Under the pieces are notes generated by a model, which worked only from the letters and a program-made list of their open reading frames with translations, was not told the origin of the DNA and made no database searches. From the NCBI GenBank assembly GCA_030710605.1, contig CP092880.1, positions 19,281,791 through 19,345,790 on the forward strand: a DNA stretch of 64,000 nucleotides, read 5' to 3'. Shown here in pieces: positions 60,633-64,000 of this stretch (the first letter of the stretch is position 1; every line of letters begins with the position of its first letter). The position numbers and the translations under genes are program-made. The stretch comes from Cordylochernes scorpioides (lineage: Eukaryota; Arthropoda; Arachnida; Pseudoscorpiones; Chernetidae).

Positions 60633-61190
60633 TGGGCCGGAGAGACGACCAGCCGATGTTGATGGGCAGGTTTATATTGAAGCGATGCAGCAAAGAAGAG
60701 AAGAAGTGGGCAAGCCAAGAGAAGAAGGTATGCAGGGGCCCCTTCAAGGAAGTGTTGATTGACAAATTCCAGAGGAGGGGGCGGCAGACGGGGAGTCCAG
60801 CTGGTGTCGTCGTGAAGGAAGCCGGCCGGCCTGCCGGGGATTTGTGTGCCGAGAAGACATGGCAGTCTGGGGGAAGAAGTCTGTCTGGTGACAACGGGAC
60901 CTGCAGCAGGGAGAACGGCGGTGACGACAGACGCGGCAAGTTGGCTACGTGGAAGTGGGCTCCGAGACCGTGTGGATTAACAAGAGGAGGGCGGTGTAAA
61001 GAAGGACGAGGAGGAACCTACCCGGGGCAGACATCGAAGGCAAGTTTATCTACTATGTCTAGTTACTAATATCCCTTTTAAAGTTCTGCGAATAAATCCA
61101 TAGTGCTAAGCTGTATACAAAACGAACCCACATTGTTTTCTCAGAAACCTTGCACGCAAACATCGACGGCTGAGAAGAGTCGTAACAATA
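60633..61190 (+). repeat. LTR-like block inserted in a Tx1-like relic
   Basis: A GC-rich block ending 'gagtcgtaaca' followed by atat, with an AATAAA signal near 61,091. The layout (GC-rich body, 'catcgaaggcaag', AATAAA, GTAACA end) parallels the solo LTRs at 17,062 and 44,344. Both flanks belong to the same Tx1-like relic. Its exact left border and duplication are not resolved. Confidence 0.5.
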
Positions 61191-61370
61191 TGTTCCTTCT
61201 AGGGTAGAGAACTAGACGATGAACATGGCAGCCAGACGTGGACGCTCCAGCATGCGGCGGGTAGTTCGCGTAATGACTCGCAAGAACGGCGTAGTCGTCC
61301 TGCTCAGCACTACGGCCTCACAGATGGTGTTTACTCGGAAGGTCCCGCGCAGATTCTCGTCGATAAGACG

Positions 61371-62530
61371 TTGATATTTTATCAAAAACTTTTCCTCTAT
61401 ATTTTTATTTTCTTATCACCAGACTGTTTGCTTATTTTAAGTTTTCCGTTTTTCTCCAATCAAATCAACGCTATGTATTTCATATAGACAGAACAACTTT
61501 CCGAATTCCTCTCTGACACTGTTTGAGGTATAACTGAGTTTAAAAAATAAACCGCGTGATGCTTGTTGTTTTATGATTTAAAATATTTTTATTTTTGCAC
61601 AAAATAAGGAATGATCAATAGAGAATTCGAAACTATTATAGACGCGTATGATTTTTTAAAATATTCAATAGAAAATGGAATCTGCCTCATTATTTCCACA
61701 ATTTTCACTGAGTAATGTCGTCATATGTTAAGTTTATGATCTGCCCACGTCCTCTGATTAACTATTACACACATGAGAAACTGGAATCCATTCGATTCAT
61801 TCGGAAATTCTGTTCATTGTTATGCCGATATTTCTTTTTAAAGCACTGGTCATATTATAGTTAAGTTGTTTTGGATTGAAGAATAGTTAAATTATCTATA
61901 TATATATATATATAATAATAAATAGTTATTTAATTTTATAGTCCAGTTTTGTATTAAGATTATCTTCACTATTATGATCATTTAAATACAAATTATAAAA
62001 TTTGTAAAATGTTATTAATTTGTAGATAGAGAGAGAAAAAAAAAATCCTTTACTTCTATTACATCCTCAAGTTAATTATATATTTATAATTAATAACAAT
62101 AAAAAAAATTAACAAAGTAACGTCTATTACATCGGCTTTTACACGTCATTCAGACATACTCTAATCCTATATATAGAATAATCGAAGAGATAATATATAT
62201 AATAGTTAGAAAAAAGAGAGAAAGACAGAACCATGCACTTTTAATCAAACTAATAATAAGGAAAAAAAAAAAAAAAAAAGAGTTTTATAAAGAAGGTAGA
62301 TAAGATTGTTAGTATATATATATATTTTTTTATGATTTTATATTTTATCCTTTTTTTTTTTTTTTAAAGATTTTTAAAGGTTTTTTTATTTTATAATATG
62401 ATTATAAATAGTTGTATTTAGTAATATATCTATAGTATGAATTAACATTTGTTATAAGTTTGGATATTATGTTTTGAAACCCTAATGGTAGACCAGACAT
62501 ACACAAAAAACTTTAAATTGAAATAAATTG
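61371..62530. other. AT-rich non-coding stretch
   Basis: No gene. It holds poly(A), poly(T) and (TA)n tracts (61,898-61,915; 62,262-62,279; 62,351-62,366) and a lone foldback arm near 61,630. Confidence 0.5.
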
Positions 62531-62532
62531 GA

Positions 62533-62617
62533 AAAAGAGATCTGCTGGAACGGGGATCATCAGATAAAATTCCAGCGACATTTCAACCCCTTCTTTATTA
62601 TGTCATAGATCTCTTTT
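62533..62617 (-). other. Nested inverted repeat with a possible pseudoknot
   Basis: The outer arms aaaagagatct (62,533-62,543) and agatctctttt (62,607-62,617) are perfect complements. Inside, gctggaa (62,544-62,550) pairs with ttccagc (62,570-62,576), and gggg (62,552-62,555) can pair with cccc (62,587-62,590), crossing that stem. On the minus strand GAAA and CTGATGA boxes occur within it. It lies ~550 bp downstream of the Penelope-like reverse transcriptase, on the same strand, where the element's terminal repeat would be expected. Confidence 0.55.
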
Positions 62618-62619
62618 AA

Positions 62620-63162
62620 ACCGTATTTTATGTGTTAATATTAAGTTGTTTCAGTGAAATATTTAAATGAACATATAACAGATACAAGTGTTAACAAATT
62701 CAAACTGTAAACCTACCTTGGCCGCTGCGTCCTCCATTGTGTATATCTATTTCTGGCTGGCACATGTCGCGGGAGGGGAATGTCCCCCCACATTTCAAAT
62801 TTAGACCATTTATTCAGAATTTTTTTGAACAACAAGAAAATTAAAGAAGATAGGAAAAATAGTTAAAGGAAGAAAGCTAAGTTTTATAATCTTTACAGAT
62901 AGTTATATCAAAATAACTGATTTAACACTTATTCATCTTTTAATATTCCTTTAAAAAGGCAAATTATAATAGTTTAATAAAGCTATTAATTGTGCAAATT
63001 CATCTTTATTTAACTTCCATTTTCCTCCCCAGAAATTGGAGATTAAACAAAAATGAACTATATACTTTAACACTTTAAAAATCTTGTGAAAAAATCTTTT
63101 AATCAGTTATTTAATAAAAGTTTAATTAACTGTTAAAGATTATAAATTTGTATTAGTTAATA
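62620..63162. other. AT-rich region downstream of the Penelope-like reverse transcriptase
   Basis: No ORF. A GC-richer patch at 62,715-62,800 ('gccgctgcgtcctccattg') breaks the AT-rich sequence. It is probably 3' untranslated or repeat sequence of the element. Confidence 0.4.
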
Positions 63163-64000
63163 TTAAGAGAAATTATAGAAAGTTGATTTCATAAATGGAT
63201 ATTTCCATTTATTTTTTTTTAAATATTTTATAATTGATATACTGTTGAAATATTTTACTTGTTTGATACTAAATTTGTTTTTAATAAATTCCATGTTTAA
63301 ATTTTTAACATCTTCTATGAAATTATCTAATATATTATTTATTCTATAAAATCTTAGAAACTGACCATAATATATACCTTTACAGCAATTTAATGATATA
63401 TTAGAATTCATATTACAGTATTTTATAATATTGAAATTATAATTACTCTTTTTATTATAAACTCTAACAGCACTATTTGTAAGGTCTATATTCAAGTCTA
63501 AAAAGTTAACTTTTTTGTTTCTATAAATTTTTTCATTGTTCTTAAGTTTCAAGTATTTAGGATATATTTCAGGTATTAATTTTTTAAACAGTGGATTATT
63601 AAATATTATTATGTCATCTACATATCGGAATATTTGCCAATTAATATTATTTTGTAGAAAGTATTCTCTTTCGTACCAGAACAATATTAAATTTGCTAGT
63701 AACGGACTAGAAGAAGTACCCATGGGAACGCCTTCTGATTGAATATATATTTTATTTTTAAATTCTATATAGTTAAAATTTAAAAATGTTTCCAGTAGAG
63801 TTTTTGCTGTTTTAAGATCTAATTTAAATGTTTTATATCTGTTATGAATAATTTTAATGTAGAAAGTTTTGTCATTAATTAATTCATTAAATAAATTGGT
63901 TATTTTATTATTTAGATCTCTTAAATTTATTTTAGAATATAGGTCCTCAAAGTCAAATGTGTGTACTGTTTCAATGTTTGTCCAATTGTTCATTAAATAA
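63163..64000 (-). CDS. Penelope-like reverse transcriptase, C-terminal part, runs off the window
   Basis: The frame is open from the window edge to a TAA at 63,163. It contains the palm: 'HTFDFEDLYSKINL' (motif A), 'SEGVPMGTSSSPLLANLIL' (motif B, G-x-PMG style), 'IFRYVDDIIIFN' (motif C, YVDD), then 'VNFLDLNIDLT', 'VYNKKSNYNFNIIKY' and 'YYGQFLRFYRI'. PMG and YVDD differ from the YADD of LINEs and the YLDD of LTR elements here and fit Penelope-like elements. The ORF ends ~40 residues after the thumb, with no C-terminal GIY-YIG endonuclease, so it may be endonuclease-lacking or of the group with an N-terminal endonuclease (Naiad-type). Very AT-rich codon use, no breaks. The Met at 63,993 is probably internal. 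Confidence 0.75.
   Translation of the reverse strand, partial: YLMNNWTNIETVHTFDFEDLYSKINLRDLNNKITNLFNELINDKTFYIKIIHNRYKTFKLDLKTAKTLLETFLNFNYIEFKNKIYIQSEGVPMGTSSSPLLANLILFWYEREYFLQNNINWQIFRYVDDIIIFNNPLFKKLIPEIYPKYLKLKNNEKIYRNKKVNFLDLNIDLTNSAVRVYNKKSNYNFNIIKYCNMNSNISLNCCKGIYYGQFLRFYRINNILDNFIEDVKNLNMEFIKNKFSIKQVKYFNSISIIKYLKKNKWKYPFMKSTFYNFS

Overview
This is eukaryotic nuclear DNA, AT-rich and packed with nested transposable elements. It is most likely from an arthropod, and plausibly a chelicerate, because the only clear cellular enzyme is a single-exon mu-class glutathione S-transferase (56,073-56,741) and the LINE, Ty3/gypsy and Penelope-like families present are typical of arthropods. The species cannot be fixed from the sequence. 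Apart from that gene, the only host candidates are an intronless acidic coiled-coil protein gene (20,214-20,942), a possible terminal exon (17,855-18,073) and tRNA-Gly genes.

Layout. 1-3,414: Jockey-like LINE on the minus strand. 3,415-4,195: truncated copy of a gag-only retroelement. 5,824-13,619: 5'-truncated minus-strand LINE with a 15-bp target duplication, split by a Ty3/gypsy element (6,836-11,077; twin 172-bp LTRs, 5-bp duplication). 13.7-24.3 kb: tRNA-Gly copies, MITEs, a tRNA-derived SINE, foldback elements, a solo-LTR-like repeat, two hammerhead-ribozyme motifs, the coiled-coil gene and a 32-bp minisatellite. 24.8-34.5 kb: mariner-like transposase remnant, then a plus-strand LINE that appears split by an R1-like LINE and an opposing LINE. 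35,529-40,845: nearly intact GC-rich Tx1-like LINE lying between two (TG)n tracts. 41.0-48.8 kb: LTR-like promoter repeats, a solo LTR, a tRNA-like sequence and a full-length gag-only retroelement with an intact 420-aa ORF and a (TC)n tail instead of poly(A). 49,105-54,604: LTR element with 817-bp, nearly identical LTRs but no recognisable gag or pol. 54.6-55.8 kb: foldback elements. 56 kb: GST gene with bZIP and E-box sites just upstream. 57-61.4 kb: MITEs, degenerate Tx1-like fragments, an LTR-like block and a mariner relic. 63,163-64,000: divergent Penelope-like reverse transcriptase running off the window, with a structured inverted repeat about 550 bp downstream.

How the parts relate. 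Several parasites here lack their own enzymes: the gag-only element, the LTR element without pol, the foldbacks and MITEs, and the hammerhead-bearing repeats. They must be mobilised by enzymes of autonomous relatives. The strongest leads are the hammerhead motifs, the gag-only element with its (TC)n tail and recoverable empty site, and the Tx1-like element bounded by microsatellite with an ATGA overlap between its two ORFs. Several breaks fall in short homopolymers (C4 in the Tx1-like element, T7 in the gypsy element), so some may be sequencing or assembly errors rather than real decay.
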